Below, piece after piece: positions 44,295-52,388 of a stretch of DNA of 64,000 bases. Both the position numbers and the translations under genes were made by a program. Numbering within the stretch: the stretch's first letter is position 1; the number at the start of each line of letters is the position of its first letter. The DNA lies in contig NZ_JACBFY010000014.1 of the NCBI RefSeq assembly GCF_021401245.1, positions 21,273 to 85,272 on the forward strand, given 5' to 3'. Origin of the DNA: Pseudacidovorax sp. NFM-22. Its GTDB lineage: Bacteria; Pseudomonadota; Gammaproteobacteria; Burkholderiales; Burkholderiaceae_C. The notes beneath the pieces were generated by a model. It was not told the DNA's origin. It ran no database searches and saw only the letters and a program-made list of their open reading frames with translations.

Positions 44295-45158
44295 ATGGAC
44301 ATCGCGAACCTCACCGCCATCGACATCCACACCCACGCCGAGATCAGCTGCTGGAACCCCTTCGACAACTACGGCGAGGAGTACGACCGCGCGGCGGACA
44401 AGTACTTCCGCTCCAGCCGGCGCCCGACCATCCAGGAGAGCATCGACTACTACCGCGAGCGCAAGATCGGCCTGGTGATGTTCGGCGTGGACAGCGAGTC
44501 CAACCTGGGCCGCCGCCGCATCCCGAACGAGGAGATCGCCGAGGCGGCGCAGAAGAACAGCGACATCATGATCGCCTTCGGCAGCGTCGATCCGCACAAG
44601 GGAAAGATGGGTGCGCGCGAGGTGCGCCGGCTGATCGAGGAGCACGGCGTCAAGGGCTTCAAGTTCCATCCGACGGTGCAGGGCTTCCATCCCTACGACC
44701 GCATGGCCTGGCCGCTGTACGAAGTGATCGCCGAGCACAAGCTGCCGGCCATCTTCCACACCGGCCACAGCGGCATCGGCTCGGGCATGCGCTGCGGCGG
44801 CGGCCTGCGGCTGGAGTACAGCAACCCGATGCACCTGGACGACGTCGCCATCGACTTCCCGGACATGCAGATCATCATGGCCCACCCCAGCTTCCCGTGG
44901 CAGGACGAGGCGCTGTCGGTGGCCACGCACAAGCCCAATGTCTGGATCGACCTGTCGGGCTGGAGTCCCAAGTACTTCCCGAAGCAGCTGGTGCAGTACG
45001 CCAACACGCTGCTGAAGGACCGCATCCTCTTCGGCAGCGACTACCCGCTGATCACGCCCGATCGCTGGATGAAGGACTTCCAGGAGGCCGGCTTCAAGCC
45101 GGAGGTGATGCCGGGGATCCTGAAGGACAACGCGGTGCGCCTGCTTGGGCTGAAGTAG
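44295..45158 (+). CDS. Amidohydrolase 2 family protein, candidate aryl-beta-ketoacyl-CoA hydrolase
   Basis: This 287-residue metal-dependent TIM-barrel hydrolase/decarboxylase has the metal motif HTH (His12, His14), FKFHPTVQG, IFHTGHSGIGS, MAHPSFPWQDEA and the C-terminal Asp in FGSDYPLITPDRW. In Rhodococcus jostii (CouO) and Agrobacterium, proteins of this superfamily hydrolyse 4-hydroxyphenyl-beta-ketoacyl-CoA to the benzoate and acetyl-CoA (family knowledge). The divergent position next to the crotonase and CoA ligase genes supports that role here. GGAG at 44283-44286 precedes the ATG. Gamma-resorcylate decarboxylase-like activity is the main alternative. Confidence 0.85.
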   Translation: MDIANLTAIDIHTHAEISCWNPFDNYGEEYDRAADKYFRSSRRPTIQESIDYYRERKIGLVMFGVDSESNLGRRRIPNEEIAEAAQKNSDIMIAFGSVDPHKGKMGAREVRRLIEEHGVKGFKFHPTVQGFHPYDRMAWPLYEVIAEHKLPAIFHTGHSGIGSGMRCGGGLRLEYSNPMHLDDVAIDFPDMQIIMAHPSFPWQDEALSVATHKPNVWIDLSGWSPKYFPKQLVQYANTLLKDRILFGSDYPLITPDRWMKDFQEAGFKPEVMPGILKDNAVRLLGLK

Positions 45159-45176
45159 GCGTCGAGGCGGGCGCGC

Positions 45177-47033
45177 TCAGTCCGGCCTTTCGGCGCGCGC
45201 CCCGTCGCCCTGGCCCTCATGCCGCACGCCCCATGAATCGCGCGCCCGCCGGCGTTCCTCGCGCTCGCGCGCCATCTGCTCCTCGAACTGCTGGCGGCCT
45301 TCCTTGGCCACGGCGATCAGCTTCTTGCGGTCCTTGTAGTGCGGATAGCTGTCTTCCGCGATGCGCAGGTTGCGCAGGCGGAACTGCATGGCCGCCTCGC
45401 GCGCCTCGTGCGCGGGCCAGCCCAGCGTCTCCAGCACCGAGCGCGCGCTGCGCAGCGACGATTCGAACAGCTCGCGCTCGGCCAGGGTGATGCCGCGGTC
45501 GCGCAACTGGTAGTAGTGCCCCAGGTTGCGGGCACGGGCGATGATCTCTGCCTGCGGAAAGTGCTCCCGCACCAGGTCGACGATGGCCAGGCAGGTCGTC
45601 ACCTCGTCCACCGCCACCACGATGGCGCGCGCCTGGCCGGCCCCTGCGATACGCAGCAGGTCGAGCCGTGTCGCATCGCCATAGAACACGCGGAAACCGA
45701 ACTCCCGCAGGCCCTGGACGGTGTCGGGGTCGTGGTCCAGCACCGTCACCGGCATGCCCTGCGACAGCAGCACGCGGCCCACGATCTGGCCGTAGCGGCC
45801 GAAGCCGCAGATCAGCACCTGCGCCTCCTGCGGCTCGGAGATTTCTTCCACCTGCGCCTGGCTCTGCGGGTCGGGAATGAGGCGATCGAAGAGCACCAGC
45901 AGCAGCGGTGACAGCAGCATCGACAGCGCCACCGCGCCCACCAGCAGCGACGAGGTCTCGGGGGCCAGCACCTGCGCGCCCACGGCCGCCTGGAAGACGA
46001 CGAAGGCGAACTCGCCGCCCTGCGCCAGCAGCAGCGTGAACACCGGCCGCTCGCGCCGCGGCAGGCCCATGGCGCGCGCCAGCCCCAGGATCACGCCGAA
46101 CTTGAGCACCATGAAGCCCGCCACCAGTGCGGCCATCAGTAGCGGCTGGGCCAGCAGCACGCGGAAGTCGATGCTCATGCCCACGGCGATGAAGAACAGG
46201 CCCAGCAGCAGGCCCTTGAAGGGCTCGATGTCGGTCTCCAGCTCACGGCGGTATTCGCTCTCGGCCAGCAGCACGCCGGCGAGGAAGGCACCCAGCGCCA
46301 TCGACAGGCCCACGAACTGCATCAGCGCCGCGATGGCCACCACCAGCAGCAGCGAGGCAGCGGTGAAGATCTCGGGCGTGTTGCTGCGGGCGATCCAGCG
46401 CAGGATCGGCCGCAGCGCCAGCCGGCCGCCCAGCACGATTCCGCCCACCACGCCGATGATCTTGGCGGCTTCGAGCGCGCGGGCCGTGGCGTCCAGTGGC
46501 GCGTCGGCCGGACCGCTGGCCAGTACCGGCAGCAAGGCCAGGATGGGGATGGCGGCCACGTCCTGGAACAGCAGGATCGAGAAGCCCGCCTGGCCGCTGG
46601 CCGTCTTGAGCAGCTTGCGCTCGCCGAAGACCTGCAGCGCGATGGCGGTGGACGAGAGCGCCAGGCCCAGCGCCGCCACCAGCGACACCCGCCATGGCGC
46701 GCCGGCCGCGCAGCCGACGGCGAACAGCACCACGGCGCAGCCCAGCACCTGGGCGCTGCCCCAGCCGAAGATGGGCCGGCGCAGCAGCCAGAGCCGGCGC
46801 GGCTCCAGTTCCAGGCCGACCAGGAAGAGCATCAGCACCACGCCGAATTCGGCGAAGTGCAGCACCTCCTCGACGCTGGACACCAGCCCGAGGCCGGCCG
46901 GGCCGATGGCGATGCCGGCCACCAGGTAGCCGATGATGGCGCCCAGGCCGAGCGCGCGCGACAGGGGCACGACCAGCACGGCGGCCCCGAGGTAGATCAG
47001 GCTGTTGGTCAGCCAGGCGGGTGCGTGTTCCAT
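45177..47033 (-). CDS. KefC-like glutathione-gated potassium efflux antiporter (CPA2)
   Basis: This is a 618-residue protein. An N-terminal CPA2 cation/proton exchanger domain of about 12 helices (residues about 8-385) is followed by an RCK/TrkA-N domain (about 405-520) with the nucleotide motif VLICGFGRYGQIVG. A charged helical tail (about 560-618) closes it. The Kef-type HFAEFGVVLMLFLVGLELEP segment is present. The upstream gene encodes a KefF-like flavoprotein two bases away, the usual ancillary subunit arrangement, so electrophile-activated K+ efflux is likely. The frame is open far upstream, but the 47033 ATG gives the proper first helix. KefB and KefC cannot be told apart with certainty. 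Confidence 0.9.
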   Translation of the reverse strand: MEHAPAWLTNSLIYLGAAVLVVPLSRALGLGAIIGYLVAGIAIGPAGLGLVSSVEEVLHFAEFGVVLMLFLVGLELEPRRLWLLRRPIFGWGSAQVLGCAVVLFAVGCAAGAPWRVSLVAALGLALSSTAIALQVFGERKLLKTASGQAGFSILLFQDVAAIPILALLPVLASGPADAPLDATARALEAAKIIGVVGGIVLGGRLALRPILRWIARSNTPEIFTAASLLLVVAIAALMQFVGLSMALGAFLAGVLLAESEYRRELETDIEPFKGLLLGLFFIAVGMSIDFRVLLAQPLLMAALVAGFMVLKFGVILGLARAMGLPRRERPVFTLLLAQGGEFAFVVFQAAVGAQVLAPETSSLLVGAVALSMLLSPLLLVLFDRLIPDPQSQAQVEEISEPQEAQVLICGFGRYGQIVGRVLLSQGMPVTVLDHDPDTVQGLREFGFRVFYGDATRLDLLRIAGAGQARAIVVAVDEVTTCLAIVDLVREHFPQAEIIARARNLGHYYQLRDRGITLAERELFESSLRSARSVLETLGWPAHEAREAAMQFRLRNLRIAEDSYPHYKDRKKLIAVAKEGRQQFEEQMAREREERRRARDSWGVRHEGQGDGARAERPD

Positions 47034-47035
47034 GC

Positions 47036-47698
47036 TCAGCGCACCACCTGCGCCTGGGGCCGGTCGCCCGCCGGCACCAGGCATTCCGGGCAGTCCTCCA
47101 GCTCCGCCAGTTCGGGCCAGTCCGGATAGCTGGCGAGGCGCTGGACGAAGACCTCCACGTGCGCCGCGAGTTCGGGCTCGGGCACGCGCCGGGCATCGTG
47201 CAGCAGCAGTGGCGGCAGGAAGCGCATGCCGCACAGGGCTGCGGTCTGCTCGTAGGGCGGCAGGAAGGCGTCGAAGAAATAGCGGTTGTAGCCTGCGGGG
47301 TGGTAGCTGTCCTGGGCGCCGCCGGTGCTGGCCACCAGCCACATCGACTTGCCGCGCAGTGCATGGCCACCCGGGCCGTACGCCCAGCCGTAGCCCAGGA
47401 CCTCGTCCAGCCACAGCTTCTGCAGGGGCGGCATGCTGTACCACTGGATCGGGTGCATCAGCACCACCAGTTCGGCGGCGTCCAGGCGCCGCTGCTCGGC
47501 CGCCACATCGATGGCGTAGTCGGGGTAGGTGGCGTACAGGTCGTTGACCTGCACGTGGGGAAGACCCAGGGCGGCGTCGCGCAGGCGCCGGTTGGCCCGG
47601 GATTCCCGCCAGTGGGGATGCGCCGCCAGCACATAGACCGCGGCCGCGTCAGGCTCGCTGGAGGGGGCGCCGGATGTTGGGGTTGGAATGGTCGGCAT
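47036..47698 (-). CDS. KefF-like NAD(P)H quinone oxidoreductase, ancillary to the K+ antiporter
   Basis: This 220-residue flavodoxin-fold protein has AAHPHWRESRANRRL at the N-terminal strand-loop (FMN phosphate loop region), the family motif VVLMHPIQWYSMPPLQKLWLD and STGGAQDSYHPAGYNRYFFD. KefF-type proteins bind FMN, reduce quinones and activate KefC. It is two bases upstream of the kefC-like start, so co-expressed. The start at 47698 is the last of several in-frame Met codons (also 47755, 47731, 47710); the exact start is uncertain. Confidence 0.88.
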   Translation of the reverse strand: MPTIPTPTSGAPSSEPDAAAVYVLAAHPHWRESRANRRLRDAALGLPHVQVNDLYATYPDYAIDVAAEQRRLDAAELVVLMHPIQWYSMPPLQKLWLDEVLGYGWAYGPGGHALRGKSMWLVASTGGAQDSYHPAGYNRYFFDAFLPPYEQTAALCGMRFLPPLLLHDARRVPEPELAAHVEVFVQRLASYPDWPELAELEDCPECLVPAGDRPQAQVVR

Positions 47699-47784
47699 GG
47701 CGGCGACCATAGCGCAAACGCGCGTCGGCATGCCGGCATCGGCTGGGCCTACCATGCAGCCTGGTTCAACGCCAGGAGCGCTGC

Positions 47785-48408
47785 ATGCCGGTGGTTCTCG
47801 TCGCCAATCCGAAGGGTGGGTCGGGCAAGTCGACGCTTGCGACCCACATCGCGGGCTATTTCGCGAGCCGGGGCCATCCGGTCATGCTGGGCGACGTGGA
47901 TCGGCAGCAGTCCTCGCGGCTCTGGCTCTCGCTGCGGCCGGCGCAGGCCGCCGGCATCCGCGGCTGGGAAGCGCAGGGGCAGGGAAGCATCGTGCGCCCG
48001 CCCGCGGGGACGACCCACGCCGTGCTGGACACGCCGGCCGGACTGCATGGCTGGCGTTTCAAGGAAGTGCTGGCGCTGGCAGACAAGGTGGTGGTGCCCG
48101 TGCAGCCCAGCCTGTTCGACATCTTCGCCACCCGCGATTTCCTCGACCGGCTGGCAGAGCGCCTGCCGGGCAAGAGGGCGCCGCGCATCGGCCTGGTGGG
48201 CATGCGGGTGGGGGCGCGCACGCTGGCCGCCGAACGGCTGCGCGAATTCGCCATGCAGATGAAGATGCCGCTGGTCACGGAACTGCGCGAAACGCAGAAC
48301 TATGTGCAGCTCGCCGCCCACGGCCTGACCCTGTTCGACCTTGCCCCCACGCGCTACGAGCGCGACCTGGCGCAGTGGCAGCCGCTGATCCAGTGGCTGG
48401 ACGACTGA
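47785..48408 (+). CDS. Orphan ParA/MinD-type ATPase
   Basis: This 207-residue deviant-Walker ATPase has PKGGSGKST (about 9-17) with the signature Lys, a Walker A-prime Asp in LGDVDRQQSS (about 35-44) and the Walker B-like VLDTPAG (about 80-86). ParA proteins form dimers on DNA or membranes to position cargo. No parB, centromere-like repeats or other partition gene is adjacent, so this is an orphan that may place another cellular structure. AGGAG precedes the start. A FleN, ParC or carboxysome-type role cannot be chosen from the sequence. Confidence 0.9.
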   Translation: MPVVLVANPKGGSGKSTLATHIAGYFASRGHPVMLGDVDRQQSSRLWLSLRPAQAAGIRGWEAQGQGSIVRPPAGTTHAVLDTPAGLHGWRFKEVLALADKVVVPVQPSLFDIFATRDFLDRLAERLPGKRAPRIGLVGMRVGARTLAAERLREFAMQMKMPLVTELRETQNYVQLAAHGLTLFDLAPTRYERDLAQWQPLIQWLDD

Positions 48409-48493
48409 AGGCCAGCCGCTTGCGGGAAAGCACCGATCGCTCCTGTCCCGGCGCAGACAGCAGGGCTGGCGGGCCCGGGGCATCATCCGCCGC

Positions 48494-48955
48494 ATGACCA
48501 AGCGCATCTTCCAGACCCTTGCCGACCTGAACGCCTGCGTCGGCCAGGACATCGCCACCAGTGACTGGACCACCGTGACACAGGCCCAGGTCAACCAGTT
48601 CGCCGAGGCGACGGGCGACCACCAGTGGATCCACGTGGATGTGGAGCGCGCCAAGGCCGGGCCTTTCGGCGCGCCCATCGCCCACGGCTTTCTCACGCTG
48701 TCGCTATTGCCGACCTTCTTCGACACCGCGGTCGAAGTGGTCGAAGCCCGCATGGGGGTCAACTATGGCCTGAATCGCGTGCGCTTCATGTCCCCGGTGC
48801 CGGTCGGCAGCCGGTTGCGTGCCCACATCAAGCTGCTGTCGAGCGAAGCCATCGAAGGCGGCGGCTACCAGATGGTCTGGCAGAGCACCATCGAACTCGA
48901 AGGCGCCGCGAAGCCCGCCTGCGTGGCCGAGTCGGTGGTGCGGCGCTACCCCTGA
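48494..48955 (+). CDS. MaoC-like (R)-specific enoyl-CoA hydratase
   Basis: This is a 153-residue hotdog-fold protein. The MaoC/hydratase-2 motif is FAEATGDHQWIHVDVERAK, with catalytic Asp42 and His47, then GPFGAPIAHGFLTLSLLP. It would hydrate trans-2-enoyl-CoA to the (R)-3-hydroxy form, for PHA precursors or fatty acid oxidation. It lies downstream of the parA-like gene by 85 bases with no obvious ribosome binding site. A link to the hydroxycinnamate genes 4 kb away is not evident. Confidence 0.9.
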   Translation: MTKRIFQTLADLNACVGQDIATSDWTTVTQAQVNQFAEATGDHQWIHVDVERAKAGPFGAPIAHGFLTLSLLPTFFDTAVEVVEARMGVNYGLNRVRFMSPVPVGSRLRAHIKLLSSEAIEGGGYQMVWQSTIELEGAAKPACVAESVVRRYP

Positions 48956-48983
48956 GACCCGGGCCAGGGCGCGCCGCGGCGGC

Positions 48984-49265
48984 TCACAGCGTGCCGACTT
49001 CGGCGCAGTTGGCGCAGCCCTCGCGCGCCGTGGCCCGCGCACCGGCCCGGACCACGGCCCGATCCGTGTTGCCGCGCACCTGGAGCACGCCGGTGCTGCC
49101 GTTGTTGGGCGTCGGCGCATTGCGGGCCTCGGCCTGCACCTGTGCCCGCGACAGCGTGGACTGGAAGGGAACCGGCGGGTTGGGCGACATCTCGCCATCC
49201 ACGGCATGGGCAGCGCCCGCGGTGAACAGGGTGGCGAGGGCGACGGCGGTGAGCTTGCGGATCAT
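48984..49265 (-). CDS. Small secreted DUF4148-like protein
   Basis: This 93-residue exported protein has a signal peptide (residues 1-21, ending AHA). The mature part contains a LSRAQVQAEARNA segment, which resembles the DUF4148 start pattern (L-R-A-x-V-x-A-E), and ends with a CANC pair. The function of DUF4148 proteins is unknown; many are induced by stress in Burkholderiales (family knowledge, not specific). AAGGA lies a short way upstream. An inverted repeat at 49365-49387 lies upstream and may be its control site. Confidence 0.72.
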   Translation of the reverse strand: MIRKLTAVALATLFTAGAAHAVDGEMSPNPPVPFQSTLSRAQVQAEARNAPTPNNGSTGVLQVRGNTDRAVVRAGARATAREGCANCAEVGTL

Positions 49266-49364
49266 GGGAGGCTTCCTTGGTAGGAGGTGGAGGGATGGCG
49301 CCTGGCCGCCATGAGGCTGCACAGAGGCCTGATCCAGATACGCCCGCGCCCTCTGCCTGGATTC

Positions 49365-49387
49365 ACGTGTAGCCAACGGATACACGT
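49365..49387. promoter_or_regulatory. Inverted repeat upstream of the small secreted protein
   Basis: Perfect 7-base arms, ACGTGTA and TACACGT, are separated by 9 bases. The site is 99 bases upstream of the 49265 start and 19 bases before the trmL stop. It could be a response-regulator site; the evidence is position and symmetry only. Confidence 0.35.
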
Positions 49388-49405
49388 CCCTGGCGCCGCC
49401 CCGGC

Positions 49406-49876
49406 TCAAACTTCCGTGGCGAACCCGTTCTGCCGCCAGGCCTCGAACACCGTCACGGCCACCGCGTTCGACAGGTTGAGGCTGCGCTGGCCCGGCCGCA
49501 TCGGCAGCTTCAACTGCTGCGGCGGGGCGAAGCGCTCCCGCAGTTCGGGCGCCAGTCCGCGGGTCTCGGCCCCGAACACCAGCCAGTCGCCGGGCTGGAA
49601 GGCCACGTCGTGCACCAGGCGCGTGCCGCGCGTCGTGAGGGCGAACAGGCGCCCGGGCGCCGGCGCATGCCGCTCGACCAGCGCCTGCCAGCTGGCATGG
49701 CGCTCGACGCGGGCGAACTCGTGGTAGTCGAGGCCGGCCCGCCGCAGCAGGCGGTCCTCCATCGAAAAGCCGAGCGGCTCCACCAGATGAAGCTCGCAGC
49801 CGGTGTTGGCGGCGAGACGGATCACGTTGCCGGTATTGGGTGGGATCTCGGGCTCGACGAGAACGATGCGGAACAT
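49406..49876 (-). CDS. trmL: tRNA (cytidine(34)-2'-O)-methyltransferase
   Basis: This SPOUT-class enzyme methylates the wobble ribose of tRNA-Leu species. The 156-residue protein starts MFRIVLVEPEIPPNTGNVIRL and has LVFGAETRGL (about 98-107) and the knot-forming RSLNLSNAVAVTVFEAWRQ near the C-terminus, all diagnostic for TrmL. It is a homodimeric cytoplasmic enzyme. The gene follows the comF-like gene by 81 bases on the same strand. Confidence 0.96.
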   Translation of the reverse strand: MFRIVLVEPEIPPNTGNVIRLAANTGCELHLVEPLGFSMEDRLLRRAGLDYHEFARVERHASWQALVERHAPAPGRLFALTTRGTRLVHDVAFQPGDWLVFGAETRGLAPELRERFAPPQQLKLPMRPGQRSLNLSNAVAVTVFEAWRQNGFATEV

Positions 49877-49957
49877 GGGGCGGTCGACCAGGCAGGGAGG
49901 GGCGGCGAGCTTAACCGCCGCTGGATGGCCCCGTGCGACGCAGCGATGGTGCGTCCG

Positions 49958-50701
49958 TCACGCGTCGCCGGGGGCGGGCGTGCGCGCGAGCACCAGGGCC
50001 GTCACCTGCGCCGCGCCGGCCTGCCGAAGCACCCGGGCGGCGGCACTCAGCGAAGCGCCAGTGGTCATCACGTCGTCGATCAGCAGCACGGCGCGGCCCT
50101 GCAGTCCGTGGGCGCGCGCGGGCTCCACCGCGAAGGCTCCCCGCAGGTTGCGCAGCCGGTCGGCCCGGCTCAGGCCCGACTGCGGCGGTGTGTGGACCGG
50201 CCGCAGCAGCACCTGGGCATCGCAGCGGCCCGGCGCCAGCCGGCGTGCCAGTTCCAGGGATTGGTTGAAGCCGCGCTCGCGCAGCCGTTCCTGCGACAGC
50301 GGCATGGGCAGCACGAGGTCGGCGGCGTTGATCAGGTCCGCCGCCCGTGGGTGGCGGCGCAGCACGGCCGCCAGCGGCGCCGCCCAGCCGGCTTCGCCCG
50401 CGAACTTGAAGCGCGAGACGCAGGCGCTCCAGGGCCAGTCGTAGTCGCAGGCGGCGACGCATTCGTCCAGGGGCGGCGGATCGCGCAGGCAGGCACCGCA
50501 GACGGGCTGGCCCGGCGGCACCGCCAATGCGCAGTGCCGGCATCGCGGCACGGGGACGGCGAACTGGTCCAGACAGGCGCGGCAGAGCACCTCGTCCGGC
50601 CAGGCCCGGCAGAGGGCGCATTGGCTGGGAAGCAGGCCGAGCAGGGCGCTGAACAGTCGGGCAGCCGGGAGGCGAAGCCGGGTCGGCGCAGAGGTCGGCA
50701 T
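49958..50701 (-). CDS. comF: ComF family phosphoribosyltransferase-like protein
   Basis: This is a 247-residue protein. The N-terminal zinc-binding part has paired cysteines (CALCRAWPDEVLCRAC, then CRHC and CGAC), followed by a type I phosphoribosyltransferase domain with the PRPP motif VLLIDDVMTTGAS. Middle motifs LVLPMPLSQERLRERGFNQS and the loop TPPQSGLSRADRLRNLRGAF are typical of ComF, which acts in DNA uptake in naturally competent bacteria. The start at 50701 is chosen by the family; longer upstream sequence is not conserved. It is divergent from the BioC-like gene. Confidence 0.92.
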   Translation of the reverse strand: MPTSAPTRLRLPAARLFSALLGLLPSQCALCRAWPDEVLCRACLDQFAVPVPRCRHCALAVPPGQPVCGACLRDPPPLDECVAACDYDWPWSACVSRFKFAGEAGWAAPLAAVLRRHPRAADLINAADLVLPMPLSQERLRERGFNQSLELARRLAPGRCDAQVLLRPVHTPPQSGLSRADRLRNLRGAFAVEPARAHGLQGRAVLLIDDVMTTGASLSAAARVLRQAGAAQVTALVLARTPAPGDA

Positions 50702-50781
50702 CGGCTCAATATACTGGCGCGCCCCTCGCCGACCTCGCCCGCCGCCGTGACGATTCGCACGCGGCGCGCCTCTTGATCGCC

Positions 50782-51696
50782 ATGTCTTCCTCTTCCGCAT
50801 CCCGGCCGCCCACGATCGACCCGGTGGCCGCCCGCCGCTGGGCGCGGCAGGCGCCCGGCGACGCGGCACCCTGGCTCCACGAGGAAGTGGGCCGGCGGAT
50901 GGAGGAGCGCCTGCAGTGGATCAAGGCCACGCCGCGGCACTGGGCCGACTGGTCGCCGCTTCGCGGTGGCCTGGAGGTGCATGAGCGGGTGGCGCAGCGC
51001 TATCCCCAGGCGGCTGCCTATGTGCAGGAGCCGGAGCCGGCCCTGCATGCCCCCACGACGGCTGCCTTTGCCGCACCCTGGTGGAGCGCGAAGCGCTGGC
51101 GGGGCGGCCGGCCGCAACTCTTCGGCGCCTTGCCTGAAGGGGGTGTCGATCTGCTGTGGGCCAACATGGGGCTGCACATGGCGCCGGACCCGGAGGTTCT
51201 GATCGCCGAATGGCACCGCCGCGTGGCGACCGACGGTTTTCTGATGTTCTCCGGCCTCGGCCCCGACACGCTGATGGAACTGCGTTCCGCCTATCGGGCT
51301 CGCGGCTGGCCGGAGCCAGCCCATGCCTTCACCGACATGCACGACTGGGGCGACATGCTGGTGCATGCCGGTTTTGCCGAGCCGGTCATGGACATGGAGC
51401 GCATCGTGCTGACCTGGGGCACGCCCGAGGCGGCGCTGGCCGAATTGCGCACGCTGGGCCGCAACCTGCATCGGGATCGCTTCCCGGCCCTGCGCGGGCG
51501 GCGCTGGCGCGCGCAGATGCTCGACCTGCTGGCCGGCCTGGCGTGCGACGAGCACGGCGGGCGCATCGCCCTGACCTTCGAGATCATCTACGGCCATGCC
51601 TTCAAGCCGGTTTCGCGGGTGGCGGTCGCCCCGGAAAGCGCCATCGGGCTGAATGACATGCGTCAAATGTTGCGACGCGGCCGGGACGGCGCCTAA
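50782..51696 (+). CDS. BioC-like methyltransferase-fold protein without a visible SAM glycine loop
   Basis: This 304-residue protein is related to malonyl-ACP O-methyltransferases (BioC) by its later parts: VDLLWANMGLHMAPDPEVLIAEWHR (ends about 116-140), the GFLMFSGLGPDTLMELR stretch and the later HDWGDMLVHAGFAEPVMDME region. The canonical motif I (GxGxG type) expected near residues 60-75 is absent; this region reads WSPLRGGLEVHERVAQRYPQ. The protein may be a degenerate methyltransferase or a distinct subfamily. The start is ATG 50782, with a TTG three codons earlier. No bio genes are adjacent. The divergent partner is comF. Confidence 0.75.
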   Translation: MSSSSASRPPTIDPVAARRWARQAPGDAAPWLHEEVGRRMEERLQWIKATPRHWADWSPLRGGLEVHERVAQRYPQAAAYVQEPEPALHAPTTAAFAAPWWSAKRWRGGRPQLFGALPEGGVDLLWANMGLHMAPDPEVLIAEWHRRVATDGFLMFSGLGPDTLMELRSAYRARGWPEPAHAFTDMHDWGDMLVHAGFAEPVMDMERIVLTWGTPEAALAELRTLGRNLHRDRFPALRGRRWRAQMLDLLAGLACDEHGGRIALTFEIIYGHAFKPVSRVAVAPESAIGLNDMRQMLRRGRDGA

Positions 51697-51845
51697 CTGC
51701 TCCGGCGACGCTCGCGAAGGGGCTGTGGGGCAGGGCTTGCCCCGACTGCCGAAACAGGGTGCCACGCTACAATTCTTGAGTGCTTGCGGCCCTGGGACTG
51801 GCCTTCGGCTGCAGCGGCACTCCCTCGAAAGAGCCCCTCCCGCCC

Positions 51846-52322
51846 GTGCCGAATCCCGTGTTTCGCTTCGCCACTGTTTCGGGCCAGAGCATTCACTGGT
51901 TCCTGCGGCGCAATTGCTCGATCACACCCAGCCAGCTCGGGTGGGCCTATGCGTCGCTGTGCGTGGTGTCTCTCGGGATCGCCGGTGTCTTCTGGCTGCA
52001 GGGCGCCAAGCTCGTGTTGCCATTCGCCTGGCTGGAGCTTGCGGCGGTGGGTCTGGCTTTCATGTTCTATGCCCGGCATGCGACGGACGGCGAGCGCATC
52101 GCGCTGCAGGACGGTCGGCTCGTGATCGAGCACGAGCATGGCGGCAGCGTCGAGCGGGCTGAATTTCTTCGGCACCAGGTGCGCGTAGAGCCCCAGGCGA
52201 GCGACCGCTCGCTGATCGAGGTGTCCGCGCAGGGGCGTTCGGTCTGTGTGGGGCGCTATGTGCGCCCCGAGCTTCGGGCTGCACTGGCACGGGAGATCCG
52301 CAGCGCATTGCGCGAAGCCTAG
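51846..52322 (+). CDS. DUF2244 membrane protein upstream of cytochrome oxidase genes
   Basis: This is a 158-residue DUF2244 protein with two transmembrane helices (about 32-52 and 62-80) after the family motif HWFLRRNCSITPSQL, and a soluble C-terminal beta-rich region. The start is inferred as GTG at 51846 (PNPVFRF); a GTG at 51780 is in frame but sits about where transcription would begin if the TACAAT box at 51768-51773 is a -10. It is transcribed toward coxB (66 bases away), and such genes commonly precede cox operons in this group, so an oxidase-related role is possible. The function is unknown. Confidence 0.82.
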   Translation: MPNPVFRFATVSGQSIHWFLRRNCSITPSQLGWAYASLCVVSLGIAGVFWLQGAKLVLPFAWLELAAVGLAFMFYARHATDGERIALQDGRLVIEHEHGGSVERAEFLRHQVRVEPQASDRSLIEVSAQGRSVCVGRYVRPELRAALAREIRSALREA

Positions 52323-52388
52323 CTTCGCGCGGCGCTGGTGGATGGTGGAGACGGTGGATTGTTTGAAGGTCTGAAAAAAGTGAACACG

